NCBI GenBank assembly: GCA_039090855.1
Contig: CM077016.1
Coordinates: forward strand, 53,741,936-53,805,935
Origin: Macrothele yani
Lineage: Eukaryota; Arthropoda; Arachnida; Araneae; Macrothelidae
Direction: 5' to 3'
Length of the DNA stretch: 64,000 nucleotides
Program-made: the position numbers and the translations under genes
In this document: in pieces, positions 21,570 through 31,934 of the stretch
Layout of the letters: every line of letters starts with the position of its first letter
Position numbering within the stretch: the stretch's first letter is position 1
The notes under the pieces: model-generated
The model's database searches: none
What the model saw: only the letters and a program-made list of their open reading frames with translations
Told to the model about the DNA's origin: nothing

Positions 21570-22605
21570 AAACTTGTGCAATGGTTCCGGAATATGAAGG
21601 ATTCGTCAGAGTTTGAACGGGAAAGAATAATCGGACGCAGGGAAACCAGCAACCATTATCTCAGCTACTGCAGGCATAACTGGCTGTTCGAAGGTCATCC
21701 TGTGGCCAGAGAATTTCGGAGAGGGACACACATCCACCTAAAGTGCCCAAAACGGTAGACCAATGGTAGTTAATCAAGTTGACGCCGGTTGGCACGGGCT
21801 GTCTGGGACAACAGACGATTCGCAATCCCTCAATCAACGGCAGACTACAACGAGGGCTTCCAGAGAAGTGTTTCCGGGCACATAATCTAGCGGACGTACT
21901 TGTGAGTGTGCGTAAGGAGTCGGCGGCCCGTCCACGTGCTCAGCTTGACTTACTGCCATCGACAGCTCCTCTTGCAGTTGGCACGGAAACACCGTGGCTG
22001 GTCTTTGAACGAATACAAAGGAATCACCTGGTCAGATGAGTCCAGGTTCCAGCTCCAACATGCTGATGGAAGGGTCCGTATTCCACGCCGCCCGGGTGAA
22101 TAGCTGCAGCCAGACAGTACTGCTGGACAGAAACATACCAGTGTTTTCCTGGACACCACTGTGTTTCCTCATCCCCGCTGAACACACCCTCACCGTCAGA
22201 TTCGACTTAAGCAGTGTTTCGGACGAATTGTTGCCTTATATGGGGATCATGTAACAGGAAGACACTGGACTCTTTCAGAAAGCCAACGCTCAATGTCACA
22301 CGGTACACATTGTGCAGGAATGGTTCGAGAATCATGTCCAAGCATTTCAAGTGATATCCTGGCCAAGAAATTCCCACGACGTGAATCCCATCGAATAGTT
22401 TTGAGACATAGTGAAGCGCGACATTTGTCGGTCCACGCCAGTGACTGGCTCTATACCGAGCTTCGGGATATCATTCTAAGCAGTTGGTACAGAATATCTG
22501 AGGATACCTTCTGCAATCTAAAGAATTCGATGCCATGCGAGGTGCAAGCGGCTACTGCGGCCAAAAGCGGCCAAGCACACACACTGTTAGGTACGCGCTC
22601 ATAAT
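21570..22605 (+). pseudogene. Tc1-like transposase relic
   Basis: Fragments in shifting plus-strand frames: DSSEFERERIIGRRE (N-terminal helix-turn-helix start), LNEYKGITWSDESRFQLQHA with DGRVRIPRRPGE (first catalytic Asp block), a decayed second block, and near the end ELRDIILSSWYRISE with a basic tail. More than five frame changes. No intact transposase. Confidence 0.78.
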
Positions 22606-22872
22606 GTTATGGGTCATGTCACACAGTGCCGCCCCGGTGGCGCAGTGGTCTAAGGCACTGCCCTCTGATCATTCGTCCGTAAGGGGTCCGGGTTCGAATC
22701 CCGGTCAGGCATGGATGTTGTGTTTGTCTTACGGCACTGGCTCTCTCCCTTCCCTGGAACCAGTGACCCTAAATTAGGGACGGGCGACTGCCTATAGCCC
22801 ATTGAGTTGCTCACGGTGGTCGTTAAACCTCCAATCAAAAAAAAAAATGTCACACAGTACATGACCCATAAC
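22606..22872. repeat. Perfect 14-bp inverted repeat split by a SINE
   Basis: GTTATGGGTCATGT (22606-22619) and its exact reverse complement (22859-22872). Removing the SINE and one copy of the duplication leaves a 36-bp hairpin with loop CACACAGT. Confidence 0.9.
22628..22846 (+). mobile_element. tRNA-headed SINE in a hairpin loop
   Basis: Full-length copy (GTAAGG/GTCAGG subfamily). 12-bp target duplication ATGTCACACAGT at 22616-22627 and 22847-22858. Confidence 0.95.
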
Positions 22873-22923
22873 AGTATGTATAGCCCTGAAATTCGATCGT
22901 TCTACGTCTCCGCGAAACTTTTT

Positions 22924-23495
22924 ATTTACGCTTTCCAACCGTAGGTTGAAGAAGCGTTTATGCTCCAGCTTTGTCCATCTGTCTGTCCGCACGATAACTC
23001 GCGTAAAAATCGTTCGATTTTCATGAAATTTTAGTATGTGGTAAAGGACAGCTAGGGACGAACCCTATTGAAAATGGACGAAATGGGGTCAAAGGTCAGG
23101 ACATAGGAGTGGGATCCATTCCATTGCCCTTATGCCTCCCAACTTGCGTAAAAATCGTTCGATTTCGATGACATTTTAGTATGTGATAGGAGATCACTTG
23201 GGAACAAACCCTACTGAAAATGGAAGAAATGTGCTCAAAGGTCAGGACATAGGAGCGGGATCCTTTGCATTTTCCTTATGCGTCATAACTTACGTAAAAA
23301 TGCTTCGATTGCGACAAAACTTTATCATGTTATTTCGGAGGTATACTGAACCAATTCTGTTGAATATCATTGAAATGGGGTCAAAGGTCAGGACACAGGA
23401 GCGAGATTTATTCCACAGCCCTCATACTTGAGTAATGATTTCTGGTATGTTCGAAAGCGTATCATAATCAATGCATTGCATGATTTTACTAACTT
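22924..23495 (+). repeat. R1 repeat, forward, near complete
   Basis: Starts TTTACGCTTTCCAACCGTAG and ends CATTGCATGATTTTACTAAC. Modules with GGGGTCAAAGGTCA at 23085 and 23377 and a variant at 23231. Useful as a reference copy of the family. Confidence 0.92.
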
Positions 23496-23813
23496 TTATT
23501 ACCTTTATTACTATTTTAGTACCTTTGCGAGCAGAATCCAAGTCTGGGTATAGTCACAGCCTGTAATTTTGGACCACTAGTTTCAGGTAAATGAATGAAC
23601 AGCGACGAAGAATGAACATGCGACTCACAAGGTTAGTCGAATCCGGGTACCAACTAACTGCTTGCCAGCCAGACAATTTCTTGCACCCAAAACACTTAAG
23701 CTTAATTTCTAGAGCTCACATTACCTTTGAATGTCGGATGCGCGTCATACAGTGAAGTTCAGAGTTAGAAGTGAATATCATCAGAAAGCCTAATGGTGGC
23801 TGCTGAGTGGTAT
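23496..23813. other. No recognised feature; old SINE head at its right edge
   Basis: GCTGAGTGGTATGAGACGATGC here, joined across the young SINE to TTCTGACCATTCGTTCG (24070-24086), reconstructs an old SINE head that served as target. Confidence 0.55.
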
Positions 23814-23822
23814 GAGACGATG

Positions 23823-23824
<2 letters not shown>

Positions 23825-23854
<30 letters not shown>

Positions 23855-24059
23855 TGGAGGTTTAACGACCACCGTGAGCAACTCAATGGGCTATAAGCAG
23901 TCGCCCGTCCCTAATTTAGGGTCACTGGTTCCAGGGAAGGGAGAGAGCCAGTGCCTTAAGACAAACACAACATCCATGCCTCACCGGGATTCGAACCCGG
24001 ACCCCTTTCGGACGAATGATCAGAGGCCATCGCTTAGACCACTGCGCCACCGGGGCGGC
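23825..24059 (-). mobile_element. tRNA-headed SINE, full length
   Basis: Long poly(T), complete body and head. Target duplication GAGACGATGC at 23814 and 24060. Inserted into an older SINE head. Confidence 0.95.
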
Positions 24060-24169
24060 GAGACGATGCTTCTGACCATTCGTTCGAGATGGGTTAGGGA
24101 AGCCCACTCGATCGCTGATGGAGCCCAACCAAAAAACCAGGGTCCCAACGTAAGCACGGTTAACGATCA

Positions 24170-24227
24170 GTTAACGATCCCTCTGGGTAGCTCATGACCC
24201 CACGAGATACCCAGAGGGATCGTTAAC
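24170..24227. repeat. 20-bp perfect hairpin
   Basis: GTTAACGATCCCTCTGGGTA (24170-24189) and its exact reverse complement (24208-24227), 18-nt loop, next to a C-run. Confidence 0.93.
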
Positions 24228-24424
24228 CCCCCCCCCCCCAAAGGAAACGTCAAGCTGATGTAGTTTCTTAGGTTTTCCAGTTAAATCTGGCCTTTGAAGC
24301 TTAAATTTTCTCTATTAGATACAAATGCAGACCAAAGAGACATGATGAAATACATAGAGGGGAAATTACAAACATCGCTAACAAATTAAATTTTCTTTTC
24401 TTACACCGGATCAATCTAAGCTAC

Positions 24425-24653
24425 GCCGCCCCGGTGGCGCAGTGGTCTAAGGCGCTGGCCTCTGATCATTCGTCCGAAAGGGGTCCGGGTTCGAATCCCG
24501 GTCGGGCATGGATGTTGTGTTTGTCTTACGGCGCTGGCTCTCTCCCTTCCCTGGAACCAGTGACCCTAAATTAGGGACGGGCGACTGCTTATAGCCCGTT
24601 GAGTTGCTCACGGTGGTCGTTAAACCTCCAATCAAAAAAAAAAAAAAAAAAAA
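24425..24653 (+). mobile_element. tRNA-headed SINE, full length
   Basis: Intact boxes, poly(A) tail, 12-bp target duplication AATCTAAGCTAC at 24413-24424 and 24654-24665. Confidence 0.95.
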
Positions 24654-24739
24654 AATCTAAGCTACATCTATGAAACTCAAGTTAAGGTGTGTACCATATC
24701 CTCAAGTTCTATTCCGGTGCGACTGTTTGTTTCGTGTGT

Positions 24740-25150
24740 ACGGCACTAGATAGCAGTACAGTAGACAAGCAAGCAAAGTGGCTGCTTTCAGTGGGGCGAA
24801 GAAGGCTCAGTACAAGTTGTGGCTTAAAGAAAATGTCGGCGATTGGAGTTCATCGGAGATTTCGGACAAATCTAACAAGAAACCACCCGCACGAAAAACT
24901 GTGTACGTGTGGTGCAAATCATTTGTTGAGGGAGATTGATGGTGTTTTCCACAAGGGAAAAGTGGTGAAAGATCACGTGTGTCAGCGAAGACTGTTCGGT
25001 AATTACGAGAAAGTTTTTCGCCTCCCGCGGAACTTCACGTAACGTGCAATTCGAGAGCTTCAGGTTCCTTAGCAACAGCGTAGAGAACTCTGAGACAGAC
25101 ATTAGCGTTCAAATCGTACAGAACTGGAATTCTCCGGACATTAAGTGAAG
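24740..25150 (+). pseudogene. Transposase N-terminal relic (DUF4817-like helix-turn-helix type)
   Basis: Plus-strand pieces IGVHRRFRTNLTRNHPHEK, GKVVKDHVCQRRLFGN and RAIRELQVP occur in the order of the N-terminal DNA-binding half of a mariner-related transposase group common in arthropods. Several frameshifts, no catalytic half seen. Family assignment is from memory of the motif order and is tentative. Confidence 0.5.
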
Positions 25151-25697
25151 ATGACGAACTGATATTACTTCTGTTGTAGCACATACGAGCGAATGGAGCG
25201 GGAGTCTTACTCCAAGGTCACAGCACTTGAGACACCTCTGGATTTCGTTGTAAGGGGCTGCGTTAAGAACAATTTTTGTTTTCGTATTTTATTGATCAAT
25301 TTTTGTTTTCGTATTTTAAAATGTGAAACTGTTCAAAAGTATTTAATCATACCTCTTTTCAAATAGCTGAAGGTTTGGAAGGTGAAATCCGTTAAGAAGT
25401 TACATAGTTTTGGTGTAGCTGGAATGAATGACGTATAATAGAGCAATTAGTTCCTAGTCTGGAAACTAAATAGGTGATAGTGTTCAATGCACAGCGACGA
25501 AAATTTTCAATAGGTGAGACAAGGGCTGACAGTTCTTGAGCTCAGCTTCCACGGTTGTACCAGTAAAATATGTACAGAGCTACCACTGCAAGCCGTTAGA
25601 AAAATCATGTGCCGGGATGTTGGTCTAACTGCTCTGAAAGGAGCTGTAAGACTGATTTGCGGTACTCTTCGAAATATGAGAACAGTTCTCTAAGGTC
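25151..25697. other. No recognised feature
   Basis: Only a short duplicated phrase, CAATTTTTGTTTTCGTATTT, near 25271 and 25295. Confidence 0.45.
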
Positions 25698-25905
25698 CAG
25701 CCCTACGGCCGAGTGGTTAGATGCTTGGGCTTCCGACTAGTTGTAAGAGTTGGGTCTAGGCTTGAGTTTTGAATGAGGCATGGTTAGTGTGCTTCTCTTA
25801 CGGTGCTGGTTTTTACCCATCCGTGGTATCAGTTGCCCCAAATTAGGGACGGGCGACTTCTGTAAAGTGCCCATGGGTGTCTTTAAACCCCGAAACGAAA
25901 AGAGA
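25698..25905 (+). mobile_element. SINE variant with a different head
   Basis: Body phrases CTTACGGTGCTGG and CCCCAAATTAGGGACGGGCG match the common SINE. The head (CTACGGCCGAGTGGTTAGATG) has a different tRNA-like A box, and the B box is decayed. Old copy of a related subfamily. Confidence 0.75.
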
Positions 25906-26082
25906 AAGGACTCCAAGGTGGAACAAATTTGCGGCTCCTTTAGTGTCAAAATTTGTCCAGATGAAAAATATTTTCTATCTCGAAGAAATCTTAGCCTTTT
26001 TGAGGCACATTAAAATGCGGCAGTAACATGTTGATGGTCAACTTTAAACTTGAGAAAGATAAAGGACTCCCTGTCAACTGTT

Positions 26083-26390
26083 TACCTGACATGGAAATAG
26101 CAAAATTATGTTTTCTCCTGTTGCTTATGCAGGTCTCGTGATAAGGTACGTAGTCAAACTCAGTATTTGTCCTCTTTTACGCACGTCTATGCCTCTAATT
26201 CAGTCTGAACATAGCATGGTTTCTTTTTGTGATTAACCACACAGCTAGTCTGCTGCAGCGCTTTTTTATGATTGGTGGGTGGCACACCCATGGCCTGAGC
26301 AGATTTTATAACCGATTTAGCTATACCTGACGCCTAATATGGTTCTTGAACCAAAAATTCAAATAAGAAACTAATCTATGATTAGTTTAT
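26083..26390 (+). repeat. Direct repeat, copy 1 of 2
   Basis: ACCTGACATGG, CTCCTGTTGCTTATGCAGG, GTACGTAGTCA, ACCCATGGCCTGAGCAGATT and ACCTGACGCCTAATATGGTT recur in order at 28978-29230. The pair brackets the Tc1 and the palindrome. Confidence 0.85.
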
Positions 26391-26454
26391 TACTCAAAAT
26401 AACTTCGATACCAACAGTTCTAGTATCATTTAATTGAAACGTGATGTGGAAATA

Positions 26455-27879
26455 CACTGACGGAAAAAAATCCCAACACCACGAAAAAATAGTTGTAGAG
26501 GAATGAAATGGCGGCAATACATTTGTATAGGTAACATATTTAATCGATTAAGGTTTCAAGATCACAGATTATTTTAAGCGCGAGAAGAGCCATTTTAAAT
26601 GTGAAATGCTGGTACATTAATAACCGGTGTAACCGCCAGAATGTTGAATGCAAGCACGCAAACGTTCATGCATTGTGTCGTACAGGTGCTGGATGTCAGT
26701 TTGTGGGATGGAGTCTCATGCCTGTTGCACTTGGTCGGTCAATACAGGGACGGTTAATGCTGGTTGGGCGTGACGCTGGAGGTGTTGTCCAATGATGTCC
26801 CATACGTGCTCGATTGGTGAAAGATCTGGTGATCTAGCAGGCCACGGCAACATGTCGACACTCTGTAGAGCATGTTGGGTTACAACAGCGGTATGCGGGT
26901 GAGCGTTATCCTGTTGGAAAACACCCCCTGGAATGCTGTTCACGAATGGCAGCACAACAGGTTGAATCACCAGACCGACGAACAACTGTGCCGTCAGGGT
27001 GCGTGGGATAACCACGAGAGTGCTCCTGCTGTCATAGGAAATTGCTCCCCAGACCATAACTCCAGGTGTAGGTCCAGTGTGTCTCGGCCGCAGACAGGTT
27101 GGTTGCAGGCGCTCACCTGGCGTCCTTCTAACCAACACACCGCCATCACTGGCACCCAGGCAGAACCGGCTTTCATCAGAAAACACAACAGATCTCCACT
27201 CCGTCCTCAAATGAGCTCTAGCTTGACACCACTGACGTCGCAAACGGCAGTGGTTTGGCGTAAGTGGAATGCACGCTACAGGGCGTCTGACTCGGAGCTG
27301 TCCTTCAAGTAACCGATTTGTAACAGTTCGTTGTGTCACTGTGGTGGCAACTGCAGCTCGAATTGCTGCCGCAGACGCGGTACGATTCGCCACGGCCATA
27401 CACCGTACACAGCGGTCTTCCCTCTCAGTAGTGCCACGTGGCCTGCCAGAACCCGGTCTTCTTGAGGCAGTACCTTCCCTTGACCACCGCATCCAACAAT
27501 CATGCACAGTGGCTACATTCCTGCCAAGTCGTTCTGCAATATTGCGGAAAGAAAATCCACCTTCTCGTAGCCCTATTACACGACCTAGTTCAAACTCCGT
27601 GAGCTGTTGATAATGGCTTCTTCGTCTTCTTAAAGGCATTCTTGACTAACATCAACACACTACGTCGAATCTCAACGATAACTAACGCTCACGAACGTTA
27701 CAGCGCGTATTTACAGCAAACCTGCTTTGCATGTTCCGAGGGGCGCTACTAGCGCCACACGTATGCGCCGAGCGCGAAATTTGCATAGACGTCATCTTAC
27801 AGATGTACTCTCACCACCTACCAACTGTTGTTTATCTAACACAGCCCCTTCTTGGTGTTGGGATTTTTTTCCGTCAGTG
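26455..27879 (-). mobile_element. Tc1-like transposon, nearly intact
   Basis: Inverted ends identical over 27 bp (starting CACTGACGGAAAAAAATCCC), TA at 26453-26454 and 27880-27881, length 1425 bp. One gene on the minus strand. Confidence 0.93.
26617..27639 (-). pseudogene. Tc1-like transposase with one nonsense codon
   Basis: Cut-and-paste DDE transposase, 340 codons, the usual Tc1 length. Order: basic start MPLRRRRSHYQQLTEFELGR, first helix-turn-helix (FSFRNIAERLGRNVATVHDC), a GRP motif region (GSGRPRGTTEREDR), second DNA-binding segment, SVVFSDESRF with the first catalytic Asp, VMVWGAISYDSRS, FQQDNAHPHTA with the second Asp, and SPDLSPIEHVWD with the catalytic Glu at DD34E spacing. The frame is open except for TGA at 26716-26718, where Trp would fit; after it 32 more codons run to TAA at 26617-26619 with the expected C-terminus (HSGGYTGY). 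Inactivated very recently, or this copy differs from active sisters by one base. Confidence 0.92.
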
Positions 27880-27882
27880 TAT

Positions 27883-28966
27883 ATAATAATATCATACACC
27901 TTAATGAAAAGTGTATGCTTGTATGAAAACTCTTTACACGTTGCTCTTGAGTAGCTAAGGACTTGTATGAGCATTAAAGTATATTAAGTCCAACGGATGA
28001 CAACTAATATACTGTATGTTACTGACATTTATTTTATAAATATTTTACATAATTAAAAATGTGTTATCTATCCGTTACTATTGTCGTTATAAAAATCATC
28101 TATGCGAATGATTTAGGGACATATGTCCAAACACATCTGTATATTTATTCATCATATTCAAATAAGAAATTCTGTGGCAAGTCCAATGTGCAAATATTAC
28201 AAAAATACATGAAACAGTTCTCCATGATGCGACAAAGTACTTAATCTCGTAAAACTCCACCTGAACTGTAGTTTAAGAAAATCTGTTGTAGGTTGACTTT
28301 CAGTACTTATTAACAGAATATCTGCGACCATTCAGTGTAAGCTGAATTTTTTTTTATTTTGTAATGTAATTATTTCAAGCACTGTATAAATTCCGGTATA
28401 TTCATCTTGATGCTTTATGAAGATGAATATACAGTGTTTGCAATAATTACATTATAAAATACAAAAAAAAAGTCAGCTTACAGTGGATGATCGCAGATAT
28501 TCTGTTAATAAGTACTGAAAGTCAACCTACAGCAGATTTTCCTAAACTATATAGTTCAGGTGGAGTTTTCCGAGATAAAGTACTTTGTCGCCTCATGGAG
28601 AACTGTTTCATGTATTTTTGTGATATTTGCACATTGGACTTGCTACAGAATTTCTTATTTGAATATGATGAATATATATATATATAGATGTGTTTGAACA
28701 TGTCTCTAAATCATTCGCGTAGATGATTTTCTCAACAATAGTAACGGATAGCTCATACATTTTTATTTATGTAAATTTTTTATAAAATAAATGTCAGTAA
28801 CATACAGTATATTAGTTGTCATCCGTTGGACTTAATATACTGTCATCCGTTGGACTTAATATACTTCAATGTTCATAAGAGTCCTTAGGTACTCAAGAGC
28901 AACGTGTAAAGAGTTTTCATACAAGCATACAGTTTTTATGAAAGTGTATGATATTATTATATATTA
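27883..28966. repeat. 1.1-kb palindrome (foldback)
   Basis: Left arm 27883-28408 and right arm 28420-28966 are near-complete reverse complements around an 11-nt centre (GATGCTTTATG). Outermost pairs: TAATAATATCATACAC against GTGTATGATATTATTA. The right arm has an extra tandem copy of CATCCGTTGGACTTAATATA (about 28830-28862), and the left arm an extra dozen bases near 28385-28396. No gene is evident in the arms. Confidence 0.9.
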
Positions 28967-28977
28967 CTCAAAGAGTT

Positions 28978-29230
28978 ACCTGACATGGAAACAGGAGAGA
29001 AATTATGTTCTCTCCTGTTGCTTATGCAGGCCTCGTGATAAGGTACGTAGTCAGACTTAGCATTTGTCCTCTTTATGCACGTCTACGCCTCTAATTCATT
29101 CTGAACATAGCATGGTTTCTTTGGTGGATGGTACACCCATGGCCTGAGCAGATTTTGAAACCGATTGGGCTATACCTGACGCCTAATATGGTTCTTGAGC
29201 CAAAAGTTCAAATAATAAACTAATCTACTA
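28978..29230 (+). repeat. Direct repeat, copy 2 of 2
   Basis: See 26083-26390; here shorter by a deletion of about 45 bp near 29120. Confidence 0.85.
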
Positions 29231-29544
29231 TGACGTAGTAATGGAACGATTACGGGAGCCACAGAGGGCTAAAGAATTTATGTACTCAGATCTTGCATAT
29301 ATCCGTTTTCATCATTGACATCTCGGATACCGTGGAGCTCCTTTTGAGAGACAATAAAGATTCTCAGAAAGCCAGACAGCCGTGCTTTGTAGGTCATGGC
29401 AAAGAAATTTGTTACTGGGGACTAAAACAGCCGCGAAACACAGGTACCCTAAGTGTAGAGCAGTTAAATTGGGATTATGTCGAAAAGTAATGATTCCATA
29501 CTGCTAGAGTACTACGTACAAGAATGTTAGGTTTGGAATCTATT
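29231..29544. other. No recognised feature
   Basis: A short frame at 29293-29490 shows no family motif. Confidence 0.4.
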
Positions 29545-29702
29545 AGGTGTCCTTGGTCGCCCGTCCCTGATTCAGGCTGCTGGTTCCAGGGAAGGGCCAG
29601 AACCAGCGCCATAGGACAAAGACACCACTCATCCGGGACTCGAAGACGGACCCAACTCGGACAATTAGCCCAAACCCGGCGCCTCTAACCAATCAGCCAG
29701 AT
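29545..29702 (-). mobile_element. Old SINE copy
   Basis: GGTCGCCCGTCCCTGATTCAG, TGGTTCCAGGGAAGG and a decayed head with GGGACTCGAAGACGG. Confidence 0.75.
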
Positions 29703-30372
29703 TTGTTTTTGACGGGTGATAATTCTCGTCCTCACAAAATTCACCTAGATTGTTAGTACTTTGAGAACGAAACTAACATACTAACCCATAATTGCAGACG
29801 TATCTATCGGGAGGGGGGAGGTTGCCCTCCCAGAATGTTCATAGTAGGGGCATAAATTCATACTCATAGGGCGTAAAAATAGAAATGCATAACTTGTGAA
29901 TAAATTTACTGACAATTGTTACTCAAAGAGGTATACATTTAAGTATTTTTTAAGACTTCAGTTAGTATTTTTATATATTTTAAGACTTCATTAGTTCTCG
30001 GGAATTGACCTAGTTTTCATATATTTAATAACATCTCGAAAACCTGAAGTGCCATTTTTGAACGATCATAATACTTTCTTATAACACGGCGGTATGAGAA
30101 AGTCAAAACTGTGCAATCGTCAAGTGGGGAACTTTTGAAGTCTAAGGGGTTTGTAATATCAAGTCTAGAACCCCCAGAAGTCAATATGTTGCCGAGGTCA
30201 ATAATATTGTAATACTGTGTTTAAAAAAGGTGTATGTATATATATATTTTATTTTATTTAATTGCCAAAACTGGTATTTGATGCAAGGCTCCGCTGCTCT
30301 CCCCATTCACCATTTCATTAGGTTTCGTGGAATTCTTCCCATCTTCACTCTCGACCTGTGAATAATAAATGG
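29703..30372. other. AT-rich DNA
   Basis: Contains a short (TA)n run near 30235. No gene recognised. Confidence 0.5.
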
Positions 30373-31336
30373 TCCGCCCCGGTGTCGCAGTAGTCTAAAT
30401 AAAAGCTGGCTTCTGACCATTCGTCCAAGACGGATCTGAGTTCGAATCGCCTAACCGGTGTCGCAGTAGTCTTAACGCTAGCTTCTGACCATTCGTCCAA
30501 GATGGATCTGAGTTCGAATCGCCGCCCCGGTGTCGCAGTAGTCTAAACGCTGACTTCTGACCATTCGTCCAAGATGGATCTGAGTTCGAATCGCCGCCCC
30601 GGTGTTGCAGTAGTCTAAACGTTGGCTTCTGACCATTCGTACAAGATGGATCTGAGTTCAAATCGCCGCCCCGGTGTCGCAGTAGTCTAAACGCTGGCTT
30701 CTGACCATTCGTCCAAGGTGGATCTGAGTTCGAATCGCCGCCCCGGTGTCGCAGTAGTCTAAACGCTGGCTTCTGACCATTCGTCCAAGGTGGATCTGCC
30801 GCCCCGGTGGCGCAGTGGTCTAAGGCGTTGGCCTCTGATCATTCGTCCGTAAGGGGTCCGGGTTCGAATCCCGGTCAGGCATGGATGTTGTGTTTGTCTT
30901 ACGGCACTGGCTCTCTCCCTTCCCTGGAACCAGTGACCCTAAATTAGGGACGGGCGACTGCTTATAGCCCATTGAGTTGCTCACGGTGGTCGTTAAACCT
31001 CCAATCAAAATAAAAAAAATAAAAAAAGTGGATCTTAGTTCGAATCGCCGCCCCGTTGTCTCAGTATTCTAAACGCTGGCTTCTGACCATTCGTCCAAGA
31101 TGGATCTTAGTTCGAATCGTCACTCCGGTGGCGCAGTGATCGAAGCGCTGGCTTCTGATCATTCGTCCGCGAAGGGTCCGGGTTCGAATTCTGGTAAGGC
31201 ATGGATGTTGTGTTTGTCTTACGGCACTGGCTCTATCCCTTCCCTGCAATCAGTGTACTTAAATCAGGAACGGGCGACTGCTTATAGCCCAATGAGTTGC
31301 TCACGGTGATCGTTAAACCTCCAATCAATCAATCAA
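30373..31336 (+). mobile_element. SINE with eight tandem tRNA-like heads
   Basis: The head unit (about 72 bp, CCGCCCCGGTGTCGCAGTAG to GAGTTCGAATC) repeats with starts near 30378, 30455, 30527, 30599, 30671, 30743 and 31052. The eighth, near 31125, continues into the normal SINE body and a (CAAT)n tail at 31312-31336. A young SINE is nested at 30798-31027. The long minus-strand frame over the units is an artefact. Confidence 0.88.
30798..31027 (+). mobile_element. tRNA-headed SINE nested in the head array
   Basis: Full-length GTAAGG/GTCAGG-type copy; target duplication GTGGATCT at 30790-30797 and 31028-31035. Confidence 0.93.
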
Positions 31337-31475
31337 TGAGTTCGAATCCCGGTGAGACATAGATGTTTTGTTTGTCTTACGGAACTGGCTCTCTCCCTTC
31401 CCTGGAACTAGTAGTCCTAAATTATGAACGGTCGACAGCCCACGAGTTACACACGGTGGTCGTTGCCCCCACTCC
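31337..31475 (+). mobile_element. SINE body, 5' truncated at the B box
   Basis: Starts GAGTTCGAATCCCGGTGAG and continues through the body to CACGGTGGTCGTT. Confidence 0.8.
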
Positions 31476-31627
31476 CCTACATGACAAATGGGCGATTCTT
31501 CCCAATGAAGACTGACATCTCAGCATTGCTGCTCCCCTAGCTGTTTTGTGAACCTAACTTTGTAGTCTTTCCTAATCTGATTTATCTCTGTCGTTTACTA
31601 AGCTTTCTTACTCTTCGGTCAGAAAAA

Positions 31628-31692
31628 AAAATTAGGGACGGGCGACTACTCAGAGCCCTTTAAGATGCTCGCAGTGGTCGTTAAACCCCCAA
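31628..31692 (+). mobile_element. SINE 3' end fragment
   Basis: ATTAGGGACGGGCGACTACT to GTCGTTAAACCCCC, directly abutting a Tc1 fragment. Confidence 0.8.
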
Positions 31693-31696
31693 ACTG

Positions 31697-31891
31697 GTAA
31701 AGCTGTGAACGACCCACGGCTGGACGACGGTACGTCGTTTGGCCATCTGTGCACCACTTTTGATACGTACACACTACAGCGGCACGTGAACAACACACAA
31801 GCCGCGCCGTTTCCGACATCGTAGTTCCGAGGGGCCGTGCCATCACAATTTGTGCTTTATTAAACTCTGATAAATCGACAACTTTTCTCAT
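31697..31891 (-). pseudogene. Tc1-like transposase N-terminal fragment
   Basis: Minus-strand frame with [19 protein letters not shown] and [20 protein letters not shown], the first helix-turn-helix of a Tc1 transposase. Cut off where the SINE fragment begins; the catalytic domain is absent. Confidence 0.75.
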
Positions 31892-31934
31892 TCTGATTCC
31901 GAACACACTACTAACCAAAAATCGGACCCCCGGG

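Noticed and set aside
26872..27610. Long plus-strand frames over the Tc1 at 26455-27879, and similar ones at 19574-20172 and 39080-39987
   Set aside because: Shadows of minus-strand transposase genes with higher GC; no motifs of their own.
30395..30661. Repetitive 88-codon minus-strand frame (NSDPSWTNGQK repeats)
   Set aside because: Antisense reading through tandem SINE heads; a repeat artefact.
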